Part shown: positions 7,412 to 15,263 of the stretch, one piece after another
Layout: each line of letters begins with the position of its first letter
Numbering within the stretch: the stretch's first letter is position 1
Origin: Lolliginicoccus lacisalsi
GTDB lineage: Bacteria > Actinomycetota > Actinomycetes > Mycobacteriales > Mycobacteriaceae
Direction: 5' to 3'
DNA length: 64,000 bases
Assembly (NCBI RefSeq): GCF_014841105.1
Contig: NZ_JACYWE010000006.1
Coordinates: 170,238-234,237, forward strand
Notes under the pieces: model-generated
What the model was told of the DNA's origin: nothing
The model's input: only the letters and a program-made list of their open reading frames with translations
Database searches by the model: none
Program-made: the position numbers and the translations under genes

Positions 7412-8647
7412 TTATCGAGATGCGTGCTCGCGGTGCTCCTGCCATGCCGTGGCAAGGAACTGCTCCACGACGGCGAGCGCCCGGATCGTCCGCCACGAGG
7501 GCACCAGGTCGAACGAGTGCTGCCCACCGGCCACCTCCACATAGTGCGCGGGCTTGCGGGACTTCTCGCGCAGCTTCATGGCGAACCTGCGCCCTTCCTC
7601 GACCGTAACCAGCGAATCCTGATCGCCATGCACCACGAGGAACGGGGGCGCCTCGGCGGTGATCCGGTGCAGCGGGGAGGCCGCGCGGAACAGGTCCGGC
7701 TGCTCCTTGCGACGCGTCCGGAAGACCCTGCGCTGCAACAGCGATCCGATGGGGCGGAAGTGGTGCCGGTCCTCATCGAGCAGGTCATAGACCCCGTAGA
7801 AGGCCACGCAGGCCGCTATGGACGTATCGGCGTCCTCGAACCCGGGCTGGAAGAGCGGATCACCGGACGTCAGGGCGGCCAGCGCGGCGAGATGCCCACC
7901 GGCAGAACCACCCGTGATGGCGATGAACGATGGATCGATGCCGTATTCGCCGGCGTGCTCGCGGACCCAGGCGATTGCTTGCTTGACATCGACGATGTGA
8001 TCGGGCCACCGGGAACGGGGACTCAGCCGGTAGTCGATGTTGAAGCCCACCCATCCGTTCGCCGCGAGGTGCGTGAGCAGGGGGATGGCCTGGTCCTTGC
8101 GGCTGCCGACGCTCCAGCCGCCTCCGTGCACCTGGATGATCGCGGGCCGGCCTCCGTCAGGGACCTCGCCGTCGCGGGGCAGGGTGATGTCGAGCTTGAG
8201 GCCAAGGTTGCCGTGCCGCGAGTACACGACGTTATTGATCCGCTGGATGTCCCGCCTGCGCCAGGGCAGCCACGGCAGCAACACGTGCGATCCGGGGTAT
8301 TCCGGACCTGAGCGCGCGGCCATTTCCGGCAACGGGGGATCGGCGGCGATGCGGGTGGCGCGGGAGCGGTACGCGAACCAGGCCAGGCCCGCGGCGCCAG
8401 CGCCGAAAAGGACGAGCCCCGCGATGCCGAGCGGATGGATGCCGCCGAACGCCACCAGCACCGCGACGGCGATGATCCCGCCAAGCAGGACGTGCACGGG
8501 CATCTCGATGGCGAGCCAGGCTGCCGGCCAACTGACGATCACCGGCCTCCCCGAGGTGCGCGGCCACACGGCATTGACGACGAGGGCAAGCACCGCTGCC
8601 CCCGTGGCCAGCAGCGCGAGGGAGGTAAACAGCTCGAGCCCGTTCAC
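7412..8647 (-). CDS. Membrane-anchored alpha/beta hydrolase (esterase/lipase)
   Basis: 411 residues. The N-terminal ~120 residues hold about three membrane segments. The C-terminal part is a hormone-sensitive-lipase-like esterase: oxyanion motif HGGGWSVG, nucleophile elbow GGSAGG, and an acid/His region HGDQDSLVTVEEG...GGQHSF near the end. The start is GTG and shares GTGA with the stop of the upstream luciferase-like gene, so the two are co-translated. The active site should face the extracytoplasmic or the membrane-proximal side, depending on topology. The substrate is unknown. Confidence 0.85.
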   Translation of the reverse strand: MNGLELFTSLALLATGAAVLALVVNAVWPRTSGRPVIVSWPAAWLAIEMPVHVLLGGIIAVAVLVAFGGIHPLGIAGLVLFGAGAAGLAWFAYRSRATRIAADPPLPEMAARSGPEYPGSHVLLPWLPWRRRDIQRINNVVYSRHGNLGLKLDITLPRDGEVPDGGRPAIIQVHGGGWSVGSRKDQAIPLLTHLAANGWVGFNIDYRLSPRSRWPDHIVDVKQAIAWVREHAGEYGIDPSFIAITGGSAGGHLAALAALTSGDPLFQPGFEDADTSIAACVAFYGVYDLLDEDRHHFRPIGSLLQRRVFRTRRKEQPDLFRAASPLHRITAEAPPFLVVHGDQDSLVTVEEGRRFAMKLREKSRKPAHYVEVAGGQHSFDLVPSWRTIRALAVVEQFLATAWQEHREHASR

Positions 8648-9570
8648 AGCGCAGCGATCACCTCGCGCGCGATGAGCTCGATGTGATCCAGGTCGTTCAC
8701 ATCAAGGATCTGCAGGTAGAAGCGCTCCACTCCTTCGCGGACGAACGCGCCGATCCGGTCCGCTGCCTCGCTAGGAGTGCCGCAGATCCCATGCTCGCGC
8801 AGTTCCTGCGGATCGCGGCCGATGATCGACGCCCGTCGCCGGAACTCCTCCTCGGTGCTGCCCACGCAGGCCACCAGCGCCGCCGAGTACACCAGGTCAT
8901 CGGGGTTGCGCTCGAGCCGCTCGCACGTATCGCGGATCGTGCCAAAACGGCCCCGGACGGCATCGAGCTCGGGGAACGCCGCGTTGTACTCATTGGCGAA
9001 CCGTGCGACGAACTCGGGCGTGCGCGTGGGGCCATTGCCACCAATGATGATGGGCAGCTCCGACTGCAACGGCTTGGGCAGCGCGGGATTGTCCTCCAGC
9101 GTGTAGTGGTCGCCGCGGAAGGTGAACGACACGCCGTCCGGAGTGTCCCAGAGGCCGGTGATGATCGCGAGCTGCTCCTCGAACCGGTCGAAGAGCTTCG
9201 GAGGGAACGGGATGCCGAACGCCCGATGCTCCGCCTCGAACCACCCCGCGCCGATGCCGAGCTCGACCCGCCCGCCCGACATGTGATCGACCTGCGCTGC
9301 CTGCACCGCGAGGATCGCCGGATGCCGGAAAGTCGCGGATGTCATCAGGGTGCCCAGGCGGATCCGCGAGGTTTCCCGCGCGAGGCCGGCGAGCGTGGTC
9401 CAGGCATCGGTGGGGCCAGGAAGGCCATCCGCGGAGCCCATGCGCATGAAGTGATCGGACCGGAAGAAGCCGTCGAAGCCGAGCTTCTCGGCCGCGCGGG
9501 CGACCGCGAGGAGATCGTCATAGCTCGCGCCCTGCTGGGGCTCTGTGAAGATCCGGAAATCCACCATCAT
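8644..9570 (-). CDS. LLM-class F420-dependent oxidoreductase
   Basis: 308 residues of the luciferase-like monooxygenase fold: FFRSDHFMRMG near the N-terminus, RIRLGTLMTSATFRHPAILAVQAAQVD, and GRVELGIGAGWFEAEHRAFGI are hallmark blocks of actinobacterial F420-dependent members. The ATG at 9570 (MMVDFRIF) has GGGAGG about ten bases upstream; the open frame continues further upstream without a start. It overlaps the esterase gene downstream by four bases. The reaction is a hydride transfer with reduced F420; the substrate is unknown. Confidence 0.88.
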   Translation of the reverse strand: MMVDFRIFTEPQQGASYDDLLAVARAAEKLGFDGFFRSDHFMRMGSADGLPGPTDAWTTLAGLARETSRIRLGTLMTSATFRHPAILAVQAAQVDHMSGGRVELGIGAGWFEAEHRAFGIPFPPKLFDRFEEQLAIITGLWDTPDGVSFTFRGDHYTLEDNPALPKPLQSELPIIIGGNGPTRTPEFVARFANEYNAAFPELDAVRGRFGTIRDTCERLERNPDDLVYSAALVACVGSTEEEFRRRASIIGRDPQELREHGICGTPSEAADRIGAFVREGVERFYLQILDVNDLDHIELIAREVIAAL

Positions 9571-9611
9571 GAAATGCCACCCTCCCACGCCGTCGCTGGT
9601 TCTCGGTCGAG

Positions 9612-10277
9612 CTAGACCGAGTCTGCCACGGCCTCGGGAATCGAGGTGGCCCCACGCGTCAACATCAAGGTTGCGCGCACTGTGGCGGGCGCATCGATGA
9701 GGGCCGCCACGACCGCGGCGACGTCGGACCGAGGCACCTCGTCCTTGGGCAGCGGCGCCGCGGACAGAGCGACGAGGCCCGTCGGGGGATCGTTCGTCAG
9801 CCGGCCCGGCCGCAGGATCGTCCAGTCGAGGTCGTCGCGGCCCCGCAGGTCCTCCTCCGCGGCGGTCTTGGCCCGCAGGTAGGCAGTCCACACTTCCCCG
9901 GCGTCCTCGGGGATGGGCTCGCCCGCGCCGAACGTCGAGATCTGGATGAACCGGCGGGCCCCCGCGCGGGCTGCCGCCGCGGCGAGCAGGACCGCCGCTC
10001 CGCGATCCACCGTGTCCTTGCGCGCGGTGCCGCTGCCCGGCCCCGCTCCCGCCGCGAACACCGCGACATCAGCACCCTCGAGGGCGAGGGCGGCATCCGC
10101 GACGGTCGAGTGCTCGAGATCCAGCAGGATCGCCTCGCCGCCGAGCACATGGATGTCGTGGGCATGGCTCGGATTGCGGATCAGCGCCACCGCGGAGTCC
10201 CCCCGTGCGACGAGCAACTCGATCAGGTGCTGGGCGATCTGGCCGTGGCCACCGGCAATGACAACGCGATGCGACAT
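9612..10277 (-). CDS. NAD(P)-binding atypical SDR (NAD(P)H-binding family)
   Basis: 221 residues with a Rossmann motif close to GxxGxxG (VVIAGGHGQIAQHLIELL) at residues 4-21, then a short-chain-dehydrogenase-like core ending with the family block LDWTILRPGRLTNDPPTG. The usual Tyr-x3-Lys is seen as TAYLRAK. This is the family of YwnB/NmrA-like proteins that often lack clear catalytic activity. ATG at 10277 is preceded by AAAGG; ATG at 10292 would overlap that site. Single-gene unit; role unknown. Confidence 0.85.
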   Translation of the reverse strand: MSHRVVIAGGHGQIAQHLIELLVARGDSAVALIRNPSHAHDIHVLGGEAILLDLEHSTVADAALALEGADVAVFAAGAGPGSGTARKDTVDRGAAVLLAAAAARAGARRFIQISTFGAGEPIPEDAGEVWTAYLRAKTAAEEDLRGRDDLDWTILRPGRLTNDPPTGLVALSAAPLPKDEVPRSDVAAVVAALIDAPATVRATLMLTRGATSIPEAVADSV

Positions 10278-10322
10278 GAGGAGCCTTTCCATCCAATGAG
10301 CGTGCAGGGGACCTGGCAAGGA

Positions 10323-10889
10323 TCACCAGGGGCGGGCGCGCAGCACCACATCAATGGCGCGGCCCTTGGGCGTGCTGCGGAACTGGTGATGCAACTGCTC
10401 GACGCGCAGTCCCGCGGCGGCCTCCGCGAGCAGGGCCACCGTGGGCAGCACCGAGGGATCAGGGGGCCCGCCCACCCCGTTCTCGAGGTTCTCGCGGGCA
10501 TGCCCGAGGTAGAGCATCGTGCCCGTGGGGGAGAGCCAGTGGCCGGCGCCGCGGATCAGGGCGGCCAGCGCTTCCGCGGGCAGGTGCAGGTACGACACCA
10601 GAACCAGGTCCACCCGCTCCTCGGGGTGCCACGTCGTTGCATCGGCGACGGTCCACCGGATGCGCCCCTCCGGATCGGACTCCCGGGCATTGGCGATCGC
10701 TTGCTCGGACGAATCGACCGCGGTCACTCGCCAGCCCAGGCTGGCCAGCCAACGGGCGTTGCGGCCCTCGCCGCAGCCCAGATCGATCGCGGAGCCTGGC
10801 GCGAGGTCCTCGATGAGGCCGGGCAGCAAGGCCGCGGGCTCCCCGCCCCACGGCTGGGGCTCGGTGCGATACCGCTCGTTCCAATCCAC
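10323..10889 (-). CDS. Class I SAM-dependent methyltransferase
   Basis: 188 residues. Motif I is AIDLGCGEGRNARWLASLGWRV, followed by VDSSEQAI and the motif IV region VDLVLVSYLHLPAE, as in TehB/thiopurine-like small-molecule methyltransferases. The start is set at GTG (VDWNERYR), where homology begins. The open frame continues upstream to an ATG at 11066, but that segment is the inverted repeat B plus a GC-rich spacer and reads as low-complexity, so I reject it. The substrate is not deducible. Confidence 0.85.
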   Translation of the reverse strand: MDWNERYRTEPQPWGGEPAALLPGLIEDLAPGSAIDLGCGEGRNARWLASLGWRVTAVDSSEQAIANARESDPEGRIRWTVADATTWHPEERVDLVLVSYLHLPAEALAALIRGAGHWLSPTGTMLYLGHARENLENGVGGPPDPSVLPTVALLAEAAAGLRVEQLHHQFRSTPKGRAIDVVLRARPW

Positions 10890-11026
10890 GATTACCGAGG
10901 CTAGTGCCTTCGTGCTCCTCGCGCCGCTGCCTCGGGCGCCGCTGCCTCGGTCCAGTCGGCTCGCCGGTGGCGGCCGTTTCGCGGGGCCAGGTCTGCGGGC
11001 CTCGTTCCGCGGGGTTCCGCGGGGCC

Positions 11027-11067
11027 AGTGGAAACTTTTCCCCCGCCAGCGAGGAAAAGTTTCCACT
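11027..11067. repeat. Inverted repeat, family 1, copy B
   Basis: Perfect 15-bp arms AGTGGAAACTTTTCC (11027-11041) and GGAAAAGTTTCCACT (11053-11067) with an 11-nt loop. It lies between two minus-strand genes, not at a convergent junction. Its translation creates a false ATG start (METFPRW...) for the neighbouring methyltransferase frame. Confidence 0.9.
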
Positions 11068-11070
11068 CGC

Positions 11071-11157
11071 GATCGGCTGGCTGCCCGCGCCGCGATCGGC
11101 TGGCTGCCCGCGCCGCGATCCGTCGGCTGCCCGCGCGCCGCGATCGGCCGGCTATCC
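11071..11157. repeat. Minisatellite of 23-bp units beside copy B
   Basis: Units beginning GATCGGCTGGCTGCCCGCG occur at 11071-11093 and 11094-11116 exactly, then diverged at 11117-11141 and 11142 onwards. It starts four bases after inverted repeat B. Confidence 0.8.
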
Positions 11158-11203
11158 CCCCATCAATCGCACCATCAATCACCGCCGGCCCCCACCGATG
11201 CTC

Positions 11204-11854
11204 CTAGTCGAGCAGACCGAACTCCGCCATCTCGAGGAGGCCGTCGAGCGCGTCCGAGAGCACGAGCGAGCGCTCGTGCACACCGGGGGCGGTGAGGAGC
11301 TGGTAGCGGTCCACGTCGCCGAGGGGGATGCAGTCGGCGAGCTCATAGAGGTGCCGCGCGGGCGTCTTGGAGGTCCCTCCTAGAACGGGCAGCTCAGGCA
11401 TGGCCACCTCGCTGCCGGGGATGTCCTGCTTGTCGGCGAGCTGAGCGAGGAGGCTGTAGAGCTCGGCGATGCGGGCGGCGAACGTGTGGAATCCCGGCTC
11501 GACTGGGCCATCGTTCTCGTCGGGCCAGGGCTCGATCTCCGCGCGCGGGAAGGGGGCGTCGTCGAGCCACTTGGTAACGCGGATGCGCTCGCGGCCGCGG
11601 CAGTCGAGCGCATGCTGCCCGGGACCGATCTCGACGTGGGCGATGATCTCGGCGAGGGTGCCTACATCGTGGCGCTGCTCGCCGCCGCCGACCTCGGTGC
11701 CGCGGGCGATGAGCACCTGCCCGAACGTGGGCGTGCGGGCCTCCCCGAGGCAGTGGCGCACCATTGCCTGGTAGCGCGGCTCGAAGACGTGGAGGGGCAT
11801 GGCGCCGCCGGGAAGCAGGACGGAGCCGAGCGGGAACATGGGCGAGACGGTCAT
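11204..11854 (-). CDS. LON substrate-binding-domain protein (LON N-terminal domain only)
   Basis: 216 residues matching the stand-alone LON N-terminal domain family (MFPLGSVLLPGGAMPLHVFEPRYQAMV, then GTLAEI, RGRERIRV). It lacks ATPase and protease domains, so it is not a protease; stand-alone members are common in actinobacteria and poorly understood. The ATG shares ATGA with the stop of the upstream alpha/beta hydrolase, so the two genes form an operon. Confidence 0.88.
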   Translation of the reverse strand: MTVSPMFPLGSVLLPGGAMPLHVFEPRYQAMVRHCLGEARTPTFGQVLIARGTEVGGGEQRHDVGTLAEIIAHVEIGPGQHALDCRGRERIRVTKWLDDAPFPRAEIEPWPDENDGPVEPGFHTFAARIAELYSLLAQLADKQDIPGSEVAMPELPVLGGTSKTPARHLYELADCIPLGDVDRYQLLTAPGVHERSLVLSDALDGLLEMAEFGLLD

Positions 11855-12690
11855 TCCGGTAAGAGCCCCGTGATCGCGTCGATGAGGGTCGCGCCCACGA
11901 GCATCTCGACGTCATTGTGGCCCGCTCCGGGCAGCACGACCCGGGAATGCAGGTTTCGTGCCGCATCGGCGACCTCGGCGCTCATGGATGCGGGGATGAT
12001 CTCGTCCGCGGTGCCGTAGGCGACGACCGTGGGGACGGTGATGCGCTTGACGGCGTCGAGCACGCGGAACCGGTCGCGCAGCAGGCCATGTGGCAGATAG
12101 GGGTAGTGGACGCGGCCGATCGAGGCCAGGTCGGTGAAGGGGGAGCGCAGGACCAGGCCCGCGGGCGGGTAGCGCAGCGCGAGCGACGCCATGACGCCGC
12201 AGCCGAGGCTCTCGCCGAAGTAGATCAAACGCTCAGCGGGGACGGAGCGCTCCCTCCGCAGGTACCAGTAGGCGGCGCGGGCATCGAGCGCGAGGCCCTC
12301 CTCGGACGGCGAGCCGGGGTTGCCGCCGTAGCCGCGGTAGTCGAGCAGCAGGCTGGCGATCCCCTCCCGGGCAAGGGCCTCGGCGAGCGGCGCCCGGTCG
12401 GCCCGGTTCCCGGCGTTGCCGTGGGCGATGAGCACGGTGATGCCGCGCGGCTGGGATCCGGGCACGGGCGATACATGCCATGCGTCGAGGGTGAGCCCGT
12501 CATCGGTGTTGAGGCGTATCTCCTCGGCGGTGGGGAGCACGGAATGGGCGGCGGGCACTGCCGCGTCGTCCGGGTAGTAGATGAGCTTTCGTTGCATGGC
12601 CCAGGCCACGGATCCCGCTGCTCCCGCGACGGCGAGCCCGGCGCCGCCCACGGCGAGGCCGCGCCCCCACAACCCATCGGTCAGTCCCAT
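11851..12690 (-). CDS. Membrane-anchored alpha/beta hydrolase (Bem46/ABHD13-like)
   Basis: 279 residues with an N-terminal hydrophobic anchor (residues 10-32) and a compact alpha/beta hydrolase domain: LIAHGNAGNRADR (oxyanion), LLLDYRGYGGNPG, nucleophile GESLGCG, and acid/His motifs GTADEIIP and GAGHND. This is the Bem46/ABHD13 pattern of lipid or peptide hydrolases. First gene of a two-gene operon with the LON-domain protein. Natural substrate unknown. Confidence 0.87.
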   Translation of the reverse strand: MGLTDGLWGRGLAVGGAGLAVAGAAGSVAWAMQRKLIYYPDDAAVPAAHSVLPTAEEIRLNTDDGLTLDAWHVSPVPGSQPRGITVLIAHGNAGNRADRAPLAEALAREGIASLLLDYRGYGGNPGSPSEEGLALDARAAYWYLRRERSVPAERLIYFGESLGCGVMASLALRYPPAGLVLRSPFTDLASIGRVHYPYLPHGLLRDRFRVLDAVKRITVPTVVAYGTADEIIPASMSAEVADAARNLHSRVVLPGAGHNDVEMLVGATLIDAITGLLPE

Positions 12691-12777
12691 CGTGGTCTAC
12701 CTCTCGGTCGGATCGATCACTCGCTATCCGAACCTACACCGGTGGTGGCGGGCTTGGCTCTCCCGCGCGGCGGCTGC

Positions 12778-13899
12778 TCATCCCTGGGGGGAGGCGCGGA
12801 GCAGCTCATGCGGCTTGTACTTCATGAATCCCCGGTGCCGGGCAGACTTGACGGCCTTGACGCGGAATGCCGGATGGTGCCGCAGGATCTCGGCGAGCTC
12901 GCCATCGACGAGGATGTCCCCGCCGGGCGCGGCGCTGGTCAACCGGGCCGCGGTGTTGACCACTTGCCCGTATAGGTCCCCGAAGCGGGCGAGCGCGATG
13001 CCATAGGCGAGCCCGATGTGCAGCAGGGGCAGGGATTCGTTGCTGCGGATGGCGTCCTGCAGGGCGATGGCGATGCGGGCGGCCGCGGCGGGCTGCTCGA
13101 CGGAGAACATGATCTCGTCGCCGACGTTCTTGATCACCGATCCGCCGTGCGCGGCGATGATCGAGGTGACCGTGTTCTCGAAGGTATTGAGCAGGGTCGC
13201 GAGGCCGGTGATGTTATTCAGCCGGGTGAGATCGGTGTAGCCGACCATGTCCGCGAACCCCACGACGAGGGCTTGGCTGGCGGTGTCCTCATCGGGGCCG
13301 GCGAGGTAGCGGCCCGCGCGGGCGGCGAGGTGGCGGCGCCACACGTAGGTCTGCATCGCGTGCACCACGGGCACCCACTCGCGGACGAGGTCGGCGGCGT
13401 CGTCGAGCAGCTCGGTGGGGGAGAGGGGAGGGTCGGCGGCCATGCGTTGCTCGACGAGCTCGAGCACCTGCTCGTTGAGCAGCGGGACCTGCCATTCGGC
13501 GATGCGGGAGAACGACTGCCCGAGGGCGCGGGTCATCCCCACGGCGAGCTCCGGGGTGAGTATCCCGGCGGACTCGAGCTGGGCAAGGGTGCGGATGGCG
13601 TTGATATCGGATTCGGTGTAGAGCACGGAGGCGGCGTTCGGGGCGGTGGCGAAGCCGAGCGCGCGCCAGAGCTCCTGGCCGTACTCGGCGCTCACTCCAG
13701 CGCGCTCGGCGACCTGCGAGCGGGTGTAGCGGCGGGCCTCGCCGAGGAGTGCCTTCTCCACCTCGGACTGGATGAGGCGCATGATCAACGGCCGCGGCTC
13801 GGTCTTCTCGTCGCCGCTCTTCGTCCGGCGCGGCGGCACGAACAACGGCTCGGTGGGCGCGTTGGCGTTCGCGTGGGCGAAATCGTCGAACGATGCCAT
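12778..13899 (-). CDS. Class III adenylyl cyclase with Rv1264-like N-terminal regulatory domain
   Basis: 373 residues. The C-terminal ~170 residues are a class III nucleotidyl cyclase: metal-binding Asp in FADMVGYTDL, substrate Lys in SVIKNVGDEIMF with the second metal Asp, and the transition-state Asn/Arg in YGQVVNTAARLTS, so all catalytic residues appear intact. The N-terminal ~190 residues (RRYTRSQVAERAGVSAEYGQELWRALGF; YTESDINAIRTL) match the helical autoinhibitory domain of mycobacterial Rv1264, a pH-sensing cyclase. It makes cAMP in the cytoplasm; a CRP-like site exists at 3.12 kb. Confidence 0.9.
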   Translation of the reverse strand: MASFDDFAHANANAPTEPLFVPPRRTKSGDEKTEPRPLIMRLIQSEVEKALLGEARRYTRSQVAERAGVSAEYGQELWRALGFATAPNAASVLYTESDINAIRTLAQLESAGILTPELAVGMTRALGQSFSRIAEWQVPLLNEQVLELVEQRMAADPPLSPTELLDDAADLVREWVPVVHAMQTYVWRRHLAARAGRYLAGPDEDTASQALVVGFADMVGYTDLTRLNNITGLATLLNTFENTVTSIIAAHGGSVIKNVGDEIMFSVEQPAAAARIAIALQDAIRSNESLPLLHIGLAYGIALARFGDLYGQVVNTAARLTSAAPGGDILVDGELAEILRHHPAFRVKAVKSARHRGFMKYKPHELLRASPQG

Positions 13900-14150
13900 C
13901 TCTGCCGTCCCTGGTAGTTGTCTCAGATCGAGGAGTGCCGGTGGCTTCTATCGTCGGGGATGCCGCGGGCAAACCCGTGTATTTTGCCGCGTCGGCGGCG
14001 TCATGGCCGCGGGGCGGCGTGATCCTCGTCCCAGTTGTGCCGGGAACCCGTAACAAGATCATCCCTGTGCCCGATCACCGCAACAGATAGTCACGAACAT
14101 GGCTCCTGGTGCGCGAGCAGCGCATCGAGCCTGGAACCAGGGGTGCAGGC

Positions 14151-14528
14151 ATGAACGGTGTGCAGATGATGATCGACGTATGGTCCCGGGTCGATGGGCC
14201 CATGACCGTCCTCGCGGTCGGGCTGCTCGCGCTCAGTGCAGGCATCTCCGGGCTCGGGCTGATCCTCGATGAGGAGCACCGGGCTCGCTGGGCGTTCCCC
14301 CTTGGCCTGATCCTCGCGGGAGTGGGCGGCTTCCTCGCCTCGATCTTCCTCGTCGAGCCCGGGGCGCTCGCCTTCGACGGGCTCCTGCCGGAGCTTGCCA
14401 CGCTGGTGGCGTTCGCCGGGGTGCCTGCCACGGTGTTCGTCCTCGTCACCAGCGGCAGCGTCTACCTGCTGCGGTCGGTGCGCGACGTGCTCGCCGAGCA
14501 CGGCCAGGTTCGCGCCCACGCATCCTGA
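14151..14528 (+). CDS. Small membrane protein, three predicted transmembrane segments
   Basis: 125 residues. Hydrophobic segments at about 20-40, 50-71 and 84-108 (MTVLAVGLLALSAGISGLGLIL; FPLGLILAGVGGFLASIF; LVAFAGVPATVFVLVTSGSVYLL). I recognise no family. The ATG at 14151 follows GGGGTGCAGGC; an in-frame ATG at 14109 would add 14 unhydrophobic residues. It converges on the ArsR-type gene with only 22 bases between stops. Confidence 0.7.
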   Translation: MNGVQMMIDVWSRVDGPMTVLAVGLLALSAGISGLGLILDEEHRARWAFPLGLILAGVGGFLASIFLVEPGALAFDGLLPELATLVAFAGVPATVFVLVTSGSVYLLRSVRDVLAEHGQVRAHAS

Positions 14529-14550
14529 GCCACCCGCTGGCGCGCGGCCG

Positions 14551-14895
14551 CTACCCGTGCGCGTGGGTGCCGCCTATGCCATGGAGCATCGAGTGGACCA
14601 CGGGATCGTCGAGGTAGTAGCGCATGTTGCGCCCGTCGCGCTGGACCCGCACCCAGTTGTGGCTGCGCAGCAGCCGCAGCGCGTGCGAAACGGCGGAGCT
14701 GGACATGTCGAGGGCCTCGGCCAGGCCGGTGACGGTGATCCCTGGCGCGCGGTGCATCGCTAGCAGGATCCGGAGCCGGTTCGAGTCGGAGAGCAGCGCG
14801 AACCGCTGGGCCCAGAAGTCCACGTCTGGCACCAGGGTGACCGCGGCGACGGCCTCGCGGGCCCGCTGGTCATCATCGAGCGGGGAAACAGCCAT
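14551..14895 (-). CDS. ArsR/SmtB-family winged-helix regulator
   Basis: 114 residues. The winged helix is clear: FALLSDSNRLRILLAMHRAPGITVTGLAEALDMSSSAVSHALRLL, then the wing VRVQRDGRNMRYYLDD. The C-terminal DDPVVHSMLHGIGGTHAHG is histidine-rich and sits where SmtB/NmtR place their alpha-5 metal ligands, but the canonical D-x-H is D-D-P, so the site differs from the standard one. A Zn/Ni/Co sensor is likely. No metal transporter is adjacent. The gene diverges from the KefB-type antiporter, 368 bases away. Confidence 0.88.
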   Translation of the reverse strand: MAVSPLDDDQRAREAVAAVTLVPDVDFWAQRFALLSDSNRLRILLAMHRAPGITVTGLAEALDMSSSAVSHALRLLRSHNWVRVQRDGRNMRYYLDDPVVHSMLHGIGGTHAHG

Positions 14896-15263
14896 GGTTA
14901 CCATTCTGCCCGCAATCGGCGCGCGCGGAGCCGAGCATGGGACTGATCCTTCGACGCGCATGCCCCGGCCACCACGATGTGGCCGGGGCATGTGTGAAAG
15001 AGCAGCGGTGATCTTTCCGCGATTGTCGGATACAGCTCCGCATTGAGGGCTCGCCTCGTCGTCGGGACAAGCTAAGCGGAGGTCCTGAAACGAGGGTAGG
15101 AAAATTGTGAGAGATCGTTGAGATTATTTTTGCCCTCGTGCATATGGCAATGATCACCCTAAAAACAAATGCGGGACTGCATCACCGTGAAAAACCACGA
15201 AACGGGCGGCCGGGCGCCAGGCTGTAGGATGCAAGCCATCCATGGGACCGCGAGGAGCATGAC
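14896..15263. other. Divergent control region between arsR-type and kefB-type genes
   Basis: About 370 bases without a gene. The left part contains a 14-bp perfect hairpin. The middle (15095-15180) is unusually A/T-rich for this genome and is the best place for divergent promoters. CGAGGG...CCCTCG (15091-15137) is an interrupted dyad in it. The antiporter Shine-Dalgarno GAGGAG lies at 15252-15257. Confidence 0.55.
14959..14992. terminator. Strong hairpin in the arsR-type leader
   Basis: Perfect 14-bp arms CATGCCCCGGCCAC and GTGGCCGGGGCATG with a 6-nt loop. It is 64 bases upstream of the ArsR-type start, so if that promoter is in the A/T-rich block further right, the hairpin lies in the mRNA leader. 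No T-tract follows on either strand, so termination is uncertain. Confidence 0.5.

Larger units (their letters stand above)
10890..11203. other. Intergenic spacer dominated by repeats
   Basis: This 314-base spacer holds inverted repeat copy B, a 23-bp minisatellite, and short GCCGCTGCCTCGG duplications near 10920-10950. No gene or clear promoter is visible. Confidence 0.7.

Noticed and set aside
10890..11066. Upstream ATG start of the methyltransferase
   Set aside because: The added residues are the translation of inverted repeat B and the repeat-rich spacer.
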